Assembly: GCA_030602675.1 (NCBI GenBank)
Contig: JAUVZH010000001.1
Coordinates: forward strand, 1 to 25,762
DNA: 25,762 nt
Direction: 5' to 3'
Origin: Candidatus Heimdallarchaeota archaeon
GTDB lineage: Archaea; Asgardarchaeota; Heimdallarchaeia; JABLTI01
The notes under the pieces: model-generated
Seen by the model: only the letters and a program-made list of their open reading frames with translations
The model's database searches: none
Told to the model about the DNA's origin: nothing
Shown here: one piece after another, positions 7,592 to 16,089 of the stretch
How positions within the stretch are numbered: position 1 is the stretch's first letter
Layout: each line of letters opens with the position of its first letter
Program-made: the position numbers and the translations under genes

Positions 7592-7731
7592 TAGATTTAT
7601 CAGTTTTTAGTGTAAGATTTAGTAACAAAACTTCACATTCAGATCCACTTGTAGATGAAATAAAAAAAATTCATAGATAAATTAGAAAATTGAGACAAGA
7701 CATATGTTGAATGAACAGGAGATAATATTGT

Positions 7732-8589
7732 ATGAGAAGAAAAGAAGAAGATTTACGTTCAGAATATGAAAAAAAAGCAAATATTGCATTCTATGAAATG
7801 ACAGATGGTACAAAAATCAGAGTATTAGAATTTGATTTTGCTAAAAATCCAAACAAATATACCTTACTTTTTATACCTGGTTTTGCAACTGTTTTTCAAA
7901 GTTGGCAAGAAGTTCTAGAACCGCTCTCTAAGGAATATAGAATCCTATACTTTGAATCAAGAGAAAAAAATTCGAGTATTATGCCTACTAGAAAAATAGA
8001 ACGCAACATCAACTTGCATAAAATGGCTTATGATATAAAGGAAACAGTCGAGCAATTGGGATTAAAAAATCAAAATTACATTACAGTTTGCAGTTCTACA
8101 GGAGGAACTATTGAAATAGAAGCACTTAGTGAAAAATGGATTAGTCCAGATGGAGCTGTAATGGTAGGTCCTACTTTAACGTATCATTTGAGCTTTATTG
8201 CACCACTACTTATTTCATTAGTACCAGAATTCATTAAAAATCTCTTTATGCCCATTTTTAGATGGTATATTGGTAAAATCTACGTTGATAAAAAGGAACA
8301 CCCAGAACAATATGCTAAATATGTACGTGCTGGAGAAGAGATAAAACTAAGAAAGGTAAGGAAAATCCTTTGGCAGATGACGAAATACAAATGCTGGGAT
8401 ATGTTGCCAAAAATAGAGACAAAATGCTTGCTAGTAGGAGCTTCTTCTGATAAAATGCACGCAACAGAAGAAACTAAGAAAACACATGAGTTAATACCAA
8501 ACTCAGTATTCATTGATTTAGGAAGTAACAAAGCAACTCATTCGCAACCATTAGTTGATGCTATAAAATCATTTACTGAAAATTTATAG
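7732..8589 (+). CDS. Alpha/beta hydrolase
   Basis: A 285-aa alpha/beta-hydrolase fold protein, probably an esterase or lipase-like enzyme. The oxyanion strand is LLFIPGFATVFQSW. The nucleophile elbow is VCSSTGGT, with serine conserved but cysteine in place of the usual first glycine. A likely acid is the aspartate in GASSDKMH, and the likely catalytic histidine is in KATHSQP near the C-terminus. The hydrophobic segment SFIAPLLISLVPEFIKNLF (about residues 155-175) lies in the cap region and could form a lipid-binding lid. AGGAGA lies about 10 bases before ATG 7732. The gene stands alone, ending at a hairpin terminator facing the convergent gene at 8646. Confidence 0.82.
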   Translation: MRRKEEDLRSEYEKKANIAFYEMTDGTKIRVLEFDFAKNPNKYTLLFIPGFATVFQSWQEVLEPLSKEYRILYFESREKNSSIMPTRKIERNINLHKMAYDIKETVEQLGLKNQNYITVCSSTGGTIEIEALSEKWISPDGAVMVGPTLTYHLSFIAPLLISLVPEFIKNLFMPIFRWYIGKIYVDKKEHPEQYAKYVRAGEEIKLRKVRKILWQMTKYKCWDMLPKIETKCLLVGASSDKMHATEETKKTHELIPNSVFIDLGSNKATHSQPLVDAIKSFTENL

Positions 8590-8604
8590 AAAAATATAGA
8601 AAGA

Positions 8605-8632
8605 GGAAAAAGAACACTTTGTGTTACTTTTC
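8605..8632. terminator. Bidirectional hairpin terminator
   Basis: GGAAAAAGAACAC (8605-8617), loop TTT, and GTGTTACTTTTCC (8620-8632 region) pair at 11 of 13 positions. It lies in the gap between the convergent hydrolase gene (ends 8589) and the minus-strand gene that ends at 8646. Confidence 0.65.
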
Positions 8633-8645
8633 CGATTCATTTTGA

Positions 8646-9398
8646 TTAGAAATCATCCTCAACTGAAGCTGGTTTTCTACATCCTGTAGCTATAGATGAA
8701 AACTCAGTAATTTTCCATTGACCATCTTTATTTCTAGCCAAAGATACTGGTGTTGGAAAGTCTTTGCCACCACTTTGGATAACAACATTAGTATATTTGT
8801 CATCTACTTCTGATGCAATCAAACCCATGACCAATTTCTTTTCATTAAACTTGTAATCCTCTTTGTAGTTAGCTCCCAGGTATGATTTTGCAATATTAGG
8901 ATCTTCGCTCATATGATTAAGTAACCTGCGATTTGTAGGTCCTAATTTAAGTCCAGATGGTGAACTTGGATCCTTTGTGTTATGTTTCTTAGATAAGATA
9001 ACAGTAGCCATTGAACCACCGATTTCCTTTTCCTTAGAATAATTAAGAGCAGCTATTAAGAAATGAAAAACAGATTGTGCTGGATTCTTAGCTTTCTTTT
9101 CCCAGCTTGCTTTAAATTTGCTAAAATCGGTAATTAATTCTCCAGATATTTTCTTAGATACCTTCATACCTTTCATAGCAGTGACTCTTGCATCAGCACT
9201 TTCGTCAATTTGACGTTGTGCTTGACTTCTTGCCTTACTCACTTGACGATCTGTTTGTCTTTCAGCTTCATCTTCAACAGCATCGCCAACTACTCGTTTT
9301 ACAGCTCTTGAGGCTTTTCTACGAATTTTGTCAAACGTTATAATCACATCATATAAAGACTCTTTTGAAAACTCAGTCCAAGATTTTTCTAAGAGCAC
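8646..9398 (-). CDS. Hypothetical protein, charged helical N-terminus plus globular domain
   Basis: A 250-aa protein that I cannot assign. Residues 25-75 are very charged and predicted helical, with alternating Arg/Glu/Gln (VEDEAERQTDRQVSKARSQ), probably a coiled coil. Residues about 85-245 look like a single globular domain, beginning with ITDFSKFKASWEKKAKNPAQ and a helix SVFHFLIAALNYS. They resemble an alpha+beta domain seen as an uncharacterised family in bacteria and archaea; this is recollection, not a search result. The start is a GTG at 9398 with GGAG 9 bases upstream. The upstream FGGY kinase gene ends 70 bases away on the same strand, so co-transcription is possible. Confidence 0.7.
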   Translation of the reverse strand: MLLEKSWTEFSKESLYDVIITFDKIRRKASRAVKRVVGDAVEDEAERQTDRQVSKARSQAQRQIDESADARVTAMKGMKVSKKISGELITDFSKFKASWEKKAKNPAQSVFHFLIAALNYSKEKEIGGSMATVILSKKHNTKDPSSPSGLKLGPTNRRLLNHMSEDPNIAKSYLGANYKEDYKFNEKKLVMGLIASEVDDKYTNVVIQSGGKDFPTPVSLARNKDGQWKITEFSSIATGCRKPASVEDDF

Positions 9399-9468
9399 AG
9401 TTTATAGCTCCGTTTTATCGACATCAAATAATACTGTTTCGATTATAGAAACTTTAGTGGATTCAAAT

Positions 9469-11016
9469 TTATTTGATATTTGCTAGTTTTCCATAGAGAT
9501 TTCCTTTCTTCATTGTTTCGTATAAAGAGCTATATATCTCAAAATACTGATCATAGATTTTGACATTTTCAGGAATTGGTTTCTTTTTATCTTCAATAAT
9601 TACCATTTGTTGAGCTGCTGCATCAATATTTTTGTAAACACCAGCACCAACTCCAGCAAGTATAGCTGCACCCAGTGCAGTAGCTTCTTCAACTTGTCCT
9701 TTAATTACAGGCATTTTACAAATATCCGCTTCTATTTGATTCCAAGTTGAATTTCTAGACGCTCCACCAGTTATTCTTAACTCATTTAATTTCACGCCGA
9801 GTTCGCGAAAAACATATAGATTTGTTCTTATCTCATAACAAGTTGCTTCCATAATGGCTCTTATTAGATGATTTCTTGTATGTCCTAAACCCAATCCAAA
9901 GATTAATCCTCTTGCATTTGGATCCCAATATGGAGCCCCTGCACCAACAAAGTGAGGTAAAACCATGACACCTTCTGAACCAGGTTTTATTGATTCAGCT
10001 TGCATTCCTAAAAGGTCGTATGAGTCTAATTTTAGATTCTGTGCAATGCTTTTTTCTGCTGATGAGAAATTGTCTCTAAACCATCTTAAAATTGAACCTG
10101 TTGTAAAGATACTAGCTTCATAAACATATTTTCCAGGGATTGCATGACAACTGCAAAGAACTCTATGTTTTTCATCTCGTAGACTATTTTCTAAGAATGC
10201 TAATAGAAATGTTCCAGTTCCTGTTGTTGCTTTTACTCTCCCCTTTCTTGTTACTCCTACACCAATTGCTGCACATTGTTGATCCCCACCTCCTGCAACT
10301 ATTAGTAAACCCTCAGGAAGATTAGTTTCCTTGGCAGCTCTTTTAGTTAATCCACCTATTTTCTTACCAGATGGTAACGGTGTTGGGAGTTTTTCTTTAG
10401 GTATATCTAAAGCATTTAGGATTTTATTTGACCATGATAAGTTGTTTATGTCAAATAACATTGTTCTTGATGCATTGCTAAAATCAGTAATATATTCATC
10501 AGTAAATTTCATTTGAACGAAATCATGAACGAGCATAAATTTATGAGCCTTATCAAATGCCTTTTTCCAATTCTTTTTCATCCAAAGAATCTTTGAGCTT
10601 GAGAAGTATGGATCAACAGTTAAACCTGTTAGCTCGTATATTTTACTACTACCTATTTTCTCTTTTATATCATTACATTCTTGGATTGTTCTTCTATCTT
10701 GCCAAACAATTGCTTTAGATAACGGGTTCCCATCTTCATTTACTGGAACAATCGTTTCTCTTTGATTAGTAACACTTAAACTGACAATATTTGATGTTTT
10801 TACTTTTGTTTTCTTTAGAACATTGTTTATTGTATTTTTTGTAACTAACCACCAATCATCAGCATTTTGCTCTACAAAGGTAGGAGAAGGATATAGGCAT
10901 TCATATTCTTGATATGATGATGCGATTATCTGTCCCTCGAGATTAAAAATGATTGATCTGCCACCAGTAGTTCCAACATCTACACTCAGAATATATTGCT
11001 CTTTTTTATCATTCAA
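9469..11016 (-). CDS. FGGY-family kinase, glycerol-kinase-like
   Basis: A 515-aa kinase with the full two-lobed FGGY fold. The N-terminal phosphate loop is SVDVGTTGGRS. Residues that bind glycerol in GlpK are conserved at matching places: R86-E87 in NQRET, Y137 in DPYFS, and D245 (catalytic base) in GGGDQQ. WQDRRT and TGTGTFLL also match GlpK. The GGGDQQCAAIGVG stretch looks more like xylulokinases, so I give no gene symbol, though glycerol is the best guess (glycerol + ATP to glycerol-3-phosphate). GGAG lies 11 bases before the ATG. No glycerol-phosphate dehydrogenase or glycerol channel gene is in the window. Confidence 0.88.
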   Translation of the reverse strand: MNDKKEQYILSVDVGTTGGRSIIFNLEGQIIASSYQEYECLYPSPTFVEQNADDWWLVTKNTINNVLKKTKVKTSNIVSLSVTNQRETIVPVNEDGNPLSKAIVWQDRRTIQECNDIKEKIGSSKIYELTGLTVDPYFSSSKILWMKKNWKKAFDKAHKFMLVHDFVQMKFTDEYITDFSNASRTMLFDINNLSWSNKILNALDIPKEKLPTPLPSGKKIGGLTKRAAKETNLPEGLLIVAGGGDQQCAAIGVGVTRKGRVKATTGTGTFLLAFLENSLRDEKHRVLCSCHAIPGKYVYEASIFTTGSILRWFRDNFSSAEKSIAQNLKLDSYDLLGMQAESIKPGSEGVMVLPHFVGAGAPYWDPNARGLIFGLGLGHTRNHLIRAIMEATCYEIRTNLYVFRELGVKLNELRITGGASRNSTWNQIEADICKMPVIKGQVEEATALGAAILAGVGAGVYKNIDAAAQQMVIIEDKKKPIPENVKIYDQYFEIYSSLYETMKKGNLYGKLANIK

Positions 11017-11116
11017 GCTTAAATCTCCTTTAGGTTAAAATAACATTATGACAAGATACTTTGACAGTGAACATTCAAATTGTTCTTATTAATTTCTTAT
11101 GCTATTTTGCTGTCCT

Positions 11117-11890
11117 TTATTCTTTCTTTGCTATTATAAGGAATCTGTAATTTATAACATCAAAATAACCTTTTTCTAGAATTTCATTATGTAATTCAAA
11201 TAACTTGTTTTTGTATTTTTCAATTGTAAAATCAGGAATCTGCCAAGGTATAACTTTGAGATGAAAAACTATAGCACCAATATCAAAGCAACGCATTATT
11301 GGAGAACACTCTAGCTTAGTTATAATTTTAAATCCAACATCTTCCAATTCTTTTACAGCATAATCTAAATCCCAATAAAGAAATTCTAATTCCCCTGTGT
11401 CAATCTTAACTCCTAGTTTTTGATTCAATTCAAGATCATTTTTTCCCCCAACTTGTTGAGTTATAAAATAACCACTGCTTTTTATAATTCTTAGAAGCTC
11501 TTTAACTGAGTAAGATTCATGTCTATTTATCACTAATTCAAATTGTTCATTTCCAAAAGGTAAATTTTCATCTTTATCGATTTCAACAACAGTCACACCC
11601 AACAGTTCTAGTTTTTTTCTCGCAATTGGAACATTCGGCTTATATGCTTCAGTAGCAAATGTTTTTTCAGGCAAAGGATGTAATGTAGATAGAAATTCAC
11701 CTCCACCAGTTCCCATATCTAATAGAGAATCAGTTTTTCTTACAAAAGGTAATATCACACTAGGATAACTCCAAATAAGAGGTTCTGTAACTATCCTATC
11801 TTTTAGATATGAAAAATTCCATCCAGAAAATGGATGTTTAGCATCTTCGAGATAGATATCAAAGGATTCTTTAGAGGTTATTTTGGACAT
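11117..11890 (-). CDS. Class I SAM-dependent methyltransferase
   Basis: A 257-aa soluble methyltransferase. Motif I is LLDMGTGGGEFL (about residues 56-67), the SAM-binding glycine loop. The acidic residue after strand 2 is in FATEAYKPN. Motif IV is LPFGNEQFELVINRHESY, and the post-motif helix leads into SGYFITQQVGGKND. A small C-terminal extension (FELHNEILEKGYFDVINYRFLIIAKK) resembles those of small-molecule methyltransferases, but I cannot name the acceptor. On the minus strand GGTG (11902-11899) lies 8 bases before the ATG. It is divergent from the GIFT-domain gene and 100 bases upstream of the kinase on the same strand. Confidence 0.85.
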   Translation of the reverse strand: MSKITSKESFDIYLEDAKHPFSGWNFSYLKDRIVTEPLIWSYPSVILPFVRKTDSLLDMGTGGGEFLSTLHPLPEKTFATEAYKPNVPIARKKLELLGVTVVEIDKDENLPFGNEQFELVINRHESYSVKELLRIIKSSGYFITQQVGGKNDLELNQKLGVKIDTGELEFLYWDLDYAVKELEDVGFKIITKLECSPIMRCFDIGAIVFHLKVIPWQIPDFTIEKYKNKLFELHNEILEKGYFDVINYRFLIIAKKE

Positions 11891-12102
11891 GATATAATCA
11901 CCATTTTAATCTTAAGTAACTGCTTATTATGAAAAATCTTCCATAACAAAGTATTTGAATTATATCTAAGAATAAAATATTAATTATTTAGTTCGAATAA
12001 AATTCTAAATTCCTAAATGTGCTCTTTCCGTAATGTTCAAAAAACGTATGAATTTAAAGTTAGGTTAAGTACATATTAATAAGACAACTGGATGGGAAAA
12101 GA

Positions 12103-13116
12103 TTGAAGATATTTTTTGATGAAACACAAAAAGAACGTGGTAAAATAAATACTAATTACTCTATTCTTCGTGATTCACTTAGAAGCGAAGGGTTTGAGGT
12201 TGAAATTTATAATGATTTCCCAATTTCAGAAAAATCACTGAAATGTGATGTATTTGTTTTTGCATGTCCAGACGGATCTAAGCTTGGTAAAACTGAAATT
12301 GACGCAATTATTAATTTCATTGAAAGAGGTGGTGGCCTATTAGTAATAGGAAATGCTGGAGGCGATCGTGGCTTAAGGACAAATATGAATGAGATTCTGA
12401 ATAGAGTAGGAATAGAAATGATATCAGATCAAGTTAAAGATGAAACAAATAATGAGTTTAATATGCCAACTCATCCAGTAATTAAAGATCTTGTTGAGCA
12501 TCCAATTTGTCAAGGGGTCTCTGAAATCGTAGTCGTTGCTGGTTGCTCTGTAAGAGGATCATCTAACATGAGAGGTATAGCGAAAACTTCACCAAATGCG
12601 GAACCACCTAATGCGCCAGTAGTTGTTACTGGTGAGCATAAAGGAGGTAGAGTTGTAGCTACTGGTTCATATAGACTATTTTCAAATTATGGTGCAGGAC
12701 TTTCACTCAGAAACAATCGTACATTTGCTATGAATGTTTTTAGATGGTTGTCAAGATCAGATATTGGAAAGGCTCCATCTCCTGCAGTTGCTGTAAAGAA
12801 AGAAGCTCCTGCAACCGCGAAAGTAGATGCAATTGTTCCACCAAAAAGTAAGCCTGTAGAAACAAGTGCAAAACCATCTCCAATTCCACCACTACCAACA
12901 ACAGCTGCAAAACCGAGAACCAGTTCAGTAGCGACACAAAGACCAACCACTGCTGGTGATCAGAATGTAATACAAGAGATTGAAAGATTACGCTCAGAAA
13001 TATCTGAAATGAGAGAAATAATTGCTCGATTATATTCTGATTCCTTAGGTTACTTACAAGAAATGAAAGAAGAAGTTAGATCCATGCTTGATTATATTAG
13101 AACAAAGGAAGGATAA
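12103..13116 (+). CDS. GIFT-domain (IFT52/DUF4350-like) protein with coiled-coil tail
   Basis: Residues 1-216 have a class I glutaminase-like Rossmann fold of the GIFT type. AIINFIERGGGLLVIGNAGGD, then a TNMNEILNRVGIEM stretch, then GGRVVATGSYRLFS and AMNVFRWLSRSDIG follow the order seen in eukaryotic IFT52 and bacterial GldG/DUF4350 proteins. The domain is usually a binding module, not an enzyme. Residues about 221-285 are a proline/alanine/threonine-rich disordered linker. Residues 288-337 are a predicted coiled coil (IERLRSEISEMREIIARLY). There is no signal peptide or membrane segment, so it is cytoplasmic. The start is TTG 12103 after GGATGGG; no in-frame ATG exists nearby. A polysaccharide or membrane role is not supported. 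Confidence 0.78.
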   Translation: MKIFFDETQKERGKINTNYSILRDSLRSEGFEVEIYNDFPISEKSLKCDVFVFACPDGSKLGKTEIDAIINFIERGGGLLVIGNAGGDRGLRTNMNEILNRVGIEMISDQVKDETNNEFNMPTHPVIKDLVEHPICQGVSEIVVVAGCSVRGSSNMRGIAKTSPNAEPPNAPVVVTGEHKGGRVVATGSYRLFSNYGAGLSLRNNRTFAMNVFRWLSRSDIGKAPSPAVAVKKEAPATAKVDAIVPPKSKPVETSAKPSPIPPLPTTAAKPRTSSVATQRPTTAGDQNVIQEIERLRSEISEMREIIARLYSDSLGYLQEMKEEVRSMLDYIRTKEG

Positions 13117-13160
13117 TTTCCTTTTCTTCTTTTTTATTTTAAGAGGTTTTTTTATTTATT
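13117..13160 (+). terminator. T-rich termination region
   Basis: The sequence just after the GIFT-domain gene holds several T-runs (TTCCTTTTCTTCTTTTTTATTTT and a later TTTTTTT), typical of archaeal oligo-T termination. No strong hairpin is visible. Confidence 0.4.
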
Positions 13161-13203
13161 ATTCACTCATATTAACATAATTAAATTAGACAAGTTTTAT
13201 AAC

Positions 13204-13225
13204 TTTAATATAATGTAAGACATTA
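13204..13225 (+). promoter_or_regulatory. DNA ligase promoter: TATA box overlapping palindromic operator
   Basis: TTTAATATAAT (from about 13204) is a good archaeal TATA box. Overlapping its 3' end is the palindrome TAATGT-AAG-ACATTA (13211-13225), a perfect 6-bp inverted repeat with a 3-base centre. Start codon ATG 13251 follows with GGTG at 13240. The same palindrome occurs at 17719-17737. Confidence 0.6.
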
Positions 13226-13250
13226 AACCTAACAATCAAGGTGCCGATAT

Positions 13251-15047
13251 ATGAAATATGCTGATTTAGCAGAAATTTACAAAAGACTTGATGCAACTAC
13301 AAAAAGATTGGAAATGATTGATATTCTAATCGAACTTTTTGAACAAACACCAAAAGATAAGATGCGCTCTGTTATTTATTTAACATCTGGTAAAATTTGT
13401 GCGGATTATATTGGTCTTGAACTTGGTTTTGCTGATAAAATGGTAATAAAAGCCATTGCTAAAAAAGTAGGAAAGCCAGAAAAAGATGTAACCAAACTGT
13501 TTCATAAAACAGGTGATTTAGGCGAGGTTGCTGAAATTCTGATTAGGAAGACAGGTCAACAACAACTTGGAACATTTTTTGGAGCGAGTGGTTCTGACCA
13601 AGAAAGACAATTAACAGTGGATGAGGTTTGGGAGACTTTACATAAGATTGCTAAAACAGAAGGTAAGGGGTCCTCAACAAAGAAAACTAACTATTTGGTA
13701 GGGTTGTTTTCAAAAGCATCTCCATTAGAAGCGAAGTACATCACTAGAACTGTTTTAACACAACTAAGACTTGGAGTAAAAGACCTTACAATAATCGAAG
13801 CTCTTTCACGCAAATATGGAGAAGGAAAGGAATCACGAGTAATAATTGAACATGCATACAATGTCACAAGTGATATCGGAGAAATAGGTGAAAGATTAGC
13901 AAAAGAAGGTATTGAAGCAATAAAAAGAATTGATATTGTTGTTGGAAGACCTATTCGAATGATGTCAGCTCAAAGAATGGGTACAGCTGAAGAAATCCTT
14001 GAGAAACTTGGTGGTAAATGTGCTTTGGAATTCAAGTATGATGGAGAAAGAGTTCAAGCTCATGTCAATAAAGATGAAATCACTTTATACTCGAGAAATC
14101 TCAATGAAATTTCAGATATGTATCCGGATATCAAAGGAGCTCTCAAAAGAAGTTTAAAATCTCAAAATACAATTGTGGAAGGCGAAATTACTGCTTGGGA
14201 TCCAGAGACTGAGCAGTTAAAACCATTCCAAGTCTTGATGTCTAGAAAGCGTAAATATGATATAGATAAAGTAATGGAGAAAATCCCAGTAAAGGTTTTC
14301 TTATTTGATATTCTTTACAAAGACGGGGAGAGTCTTCTGAAAAAATCTTATCCAGAACGTCGTCAAATTCTGGAATCGTTAGTAGACGATAATGACGTTA
14401 TTGTTCTTTCATCAAGAGAAATAGTAAATACAGCAGAAGGATTTGAAGGTTATTTTGAGAAAGCCATTGAAAGTGGCTGCGAAGGAATAATGGCAAAAGA
14501 CATTCGAAAGGAAACCCAGTATCAAGCTGGTAATCGAGGATTTCTCTGGATCAAACATAAGTTTGACTACACATCAACCTTTGCTGATAGTTATGATTTT
14601 GTTGTCGTTGGAGGGTTTTACGGAAAAGGAAGAAGAAAAGGCACCCTGGGCACACTTCTGATGGCTGCTTTTAATCCAGAAGAAGATCGCTTTGAGACAG
14701 TCTGCAAACTTGGTTCTGGTTTTACTGATGAAGATTTGGCCAATATCACTGAGGTGTTAATGAGTATTAAATTAGAAAAGAAACCAAAAGATGTTGCGTC
14801 TAATTTAAATGCAGATGTTTGGGTCATTCCATCACTAGTGTATGAAGTGCAAGGTGCTGATTTATCTGCAAGTCCTGTTCATACATGTGCATTAGGGGAA
14901 ATCAAAAAGGATGCAGGGATTGCTATTCGATTTCCAAGATTTATTAGGTATAGAGAAGATAAAGGACCTGAAATTGCTACGACAACAAGCGAGATTATAG
15001 ATGCCTATAAGAGACAGAGGTTATTAAAAAAACAAGATAATACCTAA
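13251..15047 (+). CDS. lig: ATP-dependent DNA ligase
   Basis: Joins DNA nicks in replication and repair through an enzyme-AMP intermediate. At 598 aa it has the usual archaeal three-domain length: an N-terminal DNA-binding domain (residues 1-230, including QQLGTFFGASGSDQERQLTVDEVWE), an adenylation domain and an OB-fold. Motif I is FKYDGER with the AMP-accepting lysine at K262. Motif III is VEGEITAW, IIIa VFLFDILY, IV ESGCEGIMAKD and V FLWIKHKFDY. The OB domain contains VVGGFYGKGRRKGTLGTLLMA. GGTG lies 7 bases before ATG 13251. A palindromic operator overlaps the TATA box. The helical gene at 15119 follows by about 70 bases. Confidence 0.95.
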   Translation: MKYADLAEIYKRLDATTKRLEMIDILIELFEQTPKDKMRSVIYLTSGKICADYIGLELGFADKMVIKAIAKKVGKPEKDVTKLFHKTGDLGEVAEILIRKTGQQQLGTFFGASGSDQERQLTVDEVWETLHKIAKTEGKGSSTKKTNYLVGLFSKASPLEAKYITRTVLTQLRLGVKDLTIIEALSRKYGEGKESRVIIEHAYNVTSDIGEIGERLAKEGIEAIKRIDIVVGRPIRMMSAQRMGTAEEILEKLGGKCALEFKYDGERVQAHVNKDEITLYSRNLNEISDMYPDIKGALKRSLKSQNTIVEGEITAWDPETEQLKPFQVLMSRKRKYDIDKVMEKIPVKVFLFDILYKDGESLLKKSYPERRQILESLVDDNDVIVLSSREIVNTAEGFEGYFEKAIESGCEGIMAKDIRKETQYQAGNRGFLWIKHKFDYTSTFADSYDFVVVGGFYGKGRRKGTLGTLLMAAFNPEEDRFETVCKLGSGFTDEDLANITEVLMSIKLEKKPKDVASNLNADVWVIPSLVYEVQGADLSASPVHTCALGEIKKDAGIAIRFPRFIRYREDKGPEIATTTSEIIDAYKRQRLLKKQDNT

Positions 15048-15118
15048 ACGAAACTAATTTTAAGATGCTTCAGTATTCTAATATAGTTATTTATGTTGAA
15101 CTGATCGGAGGAACATCA

Positions 15119-15736
15119 ATGCCTGAATTGAATCGTGATGAATCGTTAGATTTAGAGAGCGAATCGGAAACAAAACAAACACGTATTGAAGTAGGAGGAC
15201 ATGTAGAGACTTATGAAGATATAAGTCCAAAAAAAGCTCTGAAACGACTACGAAGTATCATCAAAGACTATGAAGATTATCAAACAGTTCCAAATCGAAG
15301 AAAAACTGACTTACATTTCCGTGAATTCGTGCAAGATTCAATTAATCGAACAAATGATAGAGTAAAAGAAATTCATGCTTTGCTTATTGAGAAACAGCAG
15401 ATGTCTACTTGGGCAGTTGCTGAACGCCTAATTAATGAAGCTGCTTTCTTCGCAAGAGAAGTTGAAAAAGGCGATTATGGTTTCACTACCTTTTTTGATA
15501 ATCCAAAGTTACTTGAAATGGACATTTCTCAATTATATATTATTGATTATGAATTCCTAGATTCACTCAAAACTATGAGAGAAAGAACTGAAGCATTTAT
15601 GGATATGGTTCGACGAAATTATTTAGAAGATATAGATCTTTGGTTTGAAACTCATGATCGTATACTTGGTAGACTTATAAGATTAAATGATGATAGAGCT
15701 AAACTTGTAGGCTCCTATGAAAGGATTTCTTACTAA
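15119..15736 (+). CDS. Hypothetical all-helical protein
   Basis: A 205-aa protein that I do not recognise. The first 40 residues are acidic and probably disordered (ESLDLESESETKQ). The rest is predicted to be nearly all helix, with many aromatic and charged residues (RLRSIIKDYEDYQ, FREFVQDSINRTNDRVKEIHALL, IDYEFLDSLKTMRERTEAF), like a helical bundle. The frame is open from 15065, but ATG 15119 has a strong CGGAGGA site just upstream, so I start there. It lies 71 bases after DNA ligase on the same strand and may be co-transcribed with it. It is convergent with the DUF167 gene 23 bases away. Confidence 0.75.
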   Translation: MPELNRDESLDLESESETKQTRIEVGGHVETYEDISPKKALKRLRSIIKDYEDYQTVPNRRKTDLHFREFVQDSINRTNDRVKEIHALLIEKQQMSTWAVAERLINEAAFFAREVEKGDYGFTTFFDNPKLLEMDISQLYIIDYEFLDSLKTMRERTEAFMDMVRRNYLEDIDLWFETHDRILGRLIRLNDDRAKLVGSYERISY

Positions 15737-15759
15737 TTGTATTAGATTCAATATTCAAA

Positions 15760-16059
15760 CTATTTTTCTATTTTATTTCTTATAGTAGTTATATCAGCAT
15801 TTAGAATAAGAATAGCTTTATCTCGAGAAGTATGTCCTTTAACAATCTGCATCTCAGAGGATGATTTTTCAAGGTATTTTGCTAAGAATTTCAACAGTTC
15901 TTTGTTTGCTTTTCCCTTATCTGGAGGAGATTTAACACAAACTGTAATTGTGTCAGTTAAGGAATCATATAATAATTCTTGTTTTCGACTATTAGGTTTA
16001 ACAATTAAATACAAAATAGTTCCTTTTTTGGATTCACTAAGTAGTTTCTTTTGATTCAT
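15760..16059 (-). CDS. DUF167/YggU family protein (UPF0235)
   Basis: A 99-aa protein of the small widespread DUF167 family, of unknown biochemical role. The hallmarks are all present: LIVKPNSRKQELLYD near the N-terminus, the core VCVKSPPDKGKANKELLKFLA, and the later IVKGHTSRDKAILI. Length fits the family (about 75-110 aa), so it is complete. The minus-strand start is ATG 16059, preceded by a GTGGTAG element. It lies 30 bases downstream of the membrane protein gene at 16090-17112 on the same strand, suggesting one transcript. Confidence 0.88.
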   Translation of the reverse strand: MNQKKLLSESKKGTILYLIVKPNSRKQELLYDSLTDTITVCVKSPPDKGKANKELLKFLAKYLEKSSSEMQIVKGHTSRDKAILILNADITTIRNKIEK

Positions 16060-16089
16060 TATTTGCTACCACATAATCTACTTTGAAAA

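Noticed and set aside
12687..12950. Hydrophobic minus-strand open frame opposite the GIFT-protein linker
   Set aside because: It is the complement of the repetitive Ala/Pro/Thr linker codons and has no start signals, so it is a shadow.
15065..15118. Upstream start of the helical protein after DNA ligase
   Set aside because: CGGAGGA sits a few bases before ATG 15119, which makes that the start; the upstream residues are translated leader.
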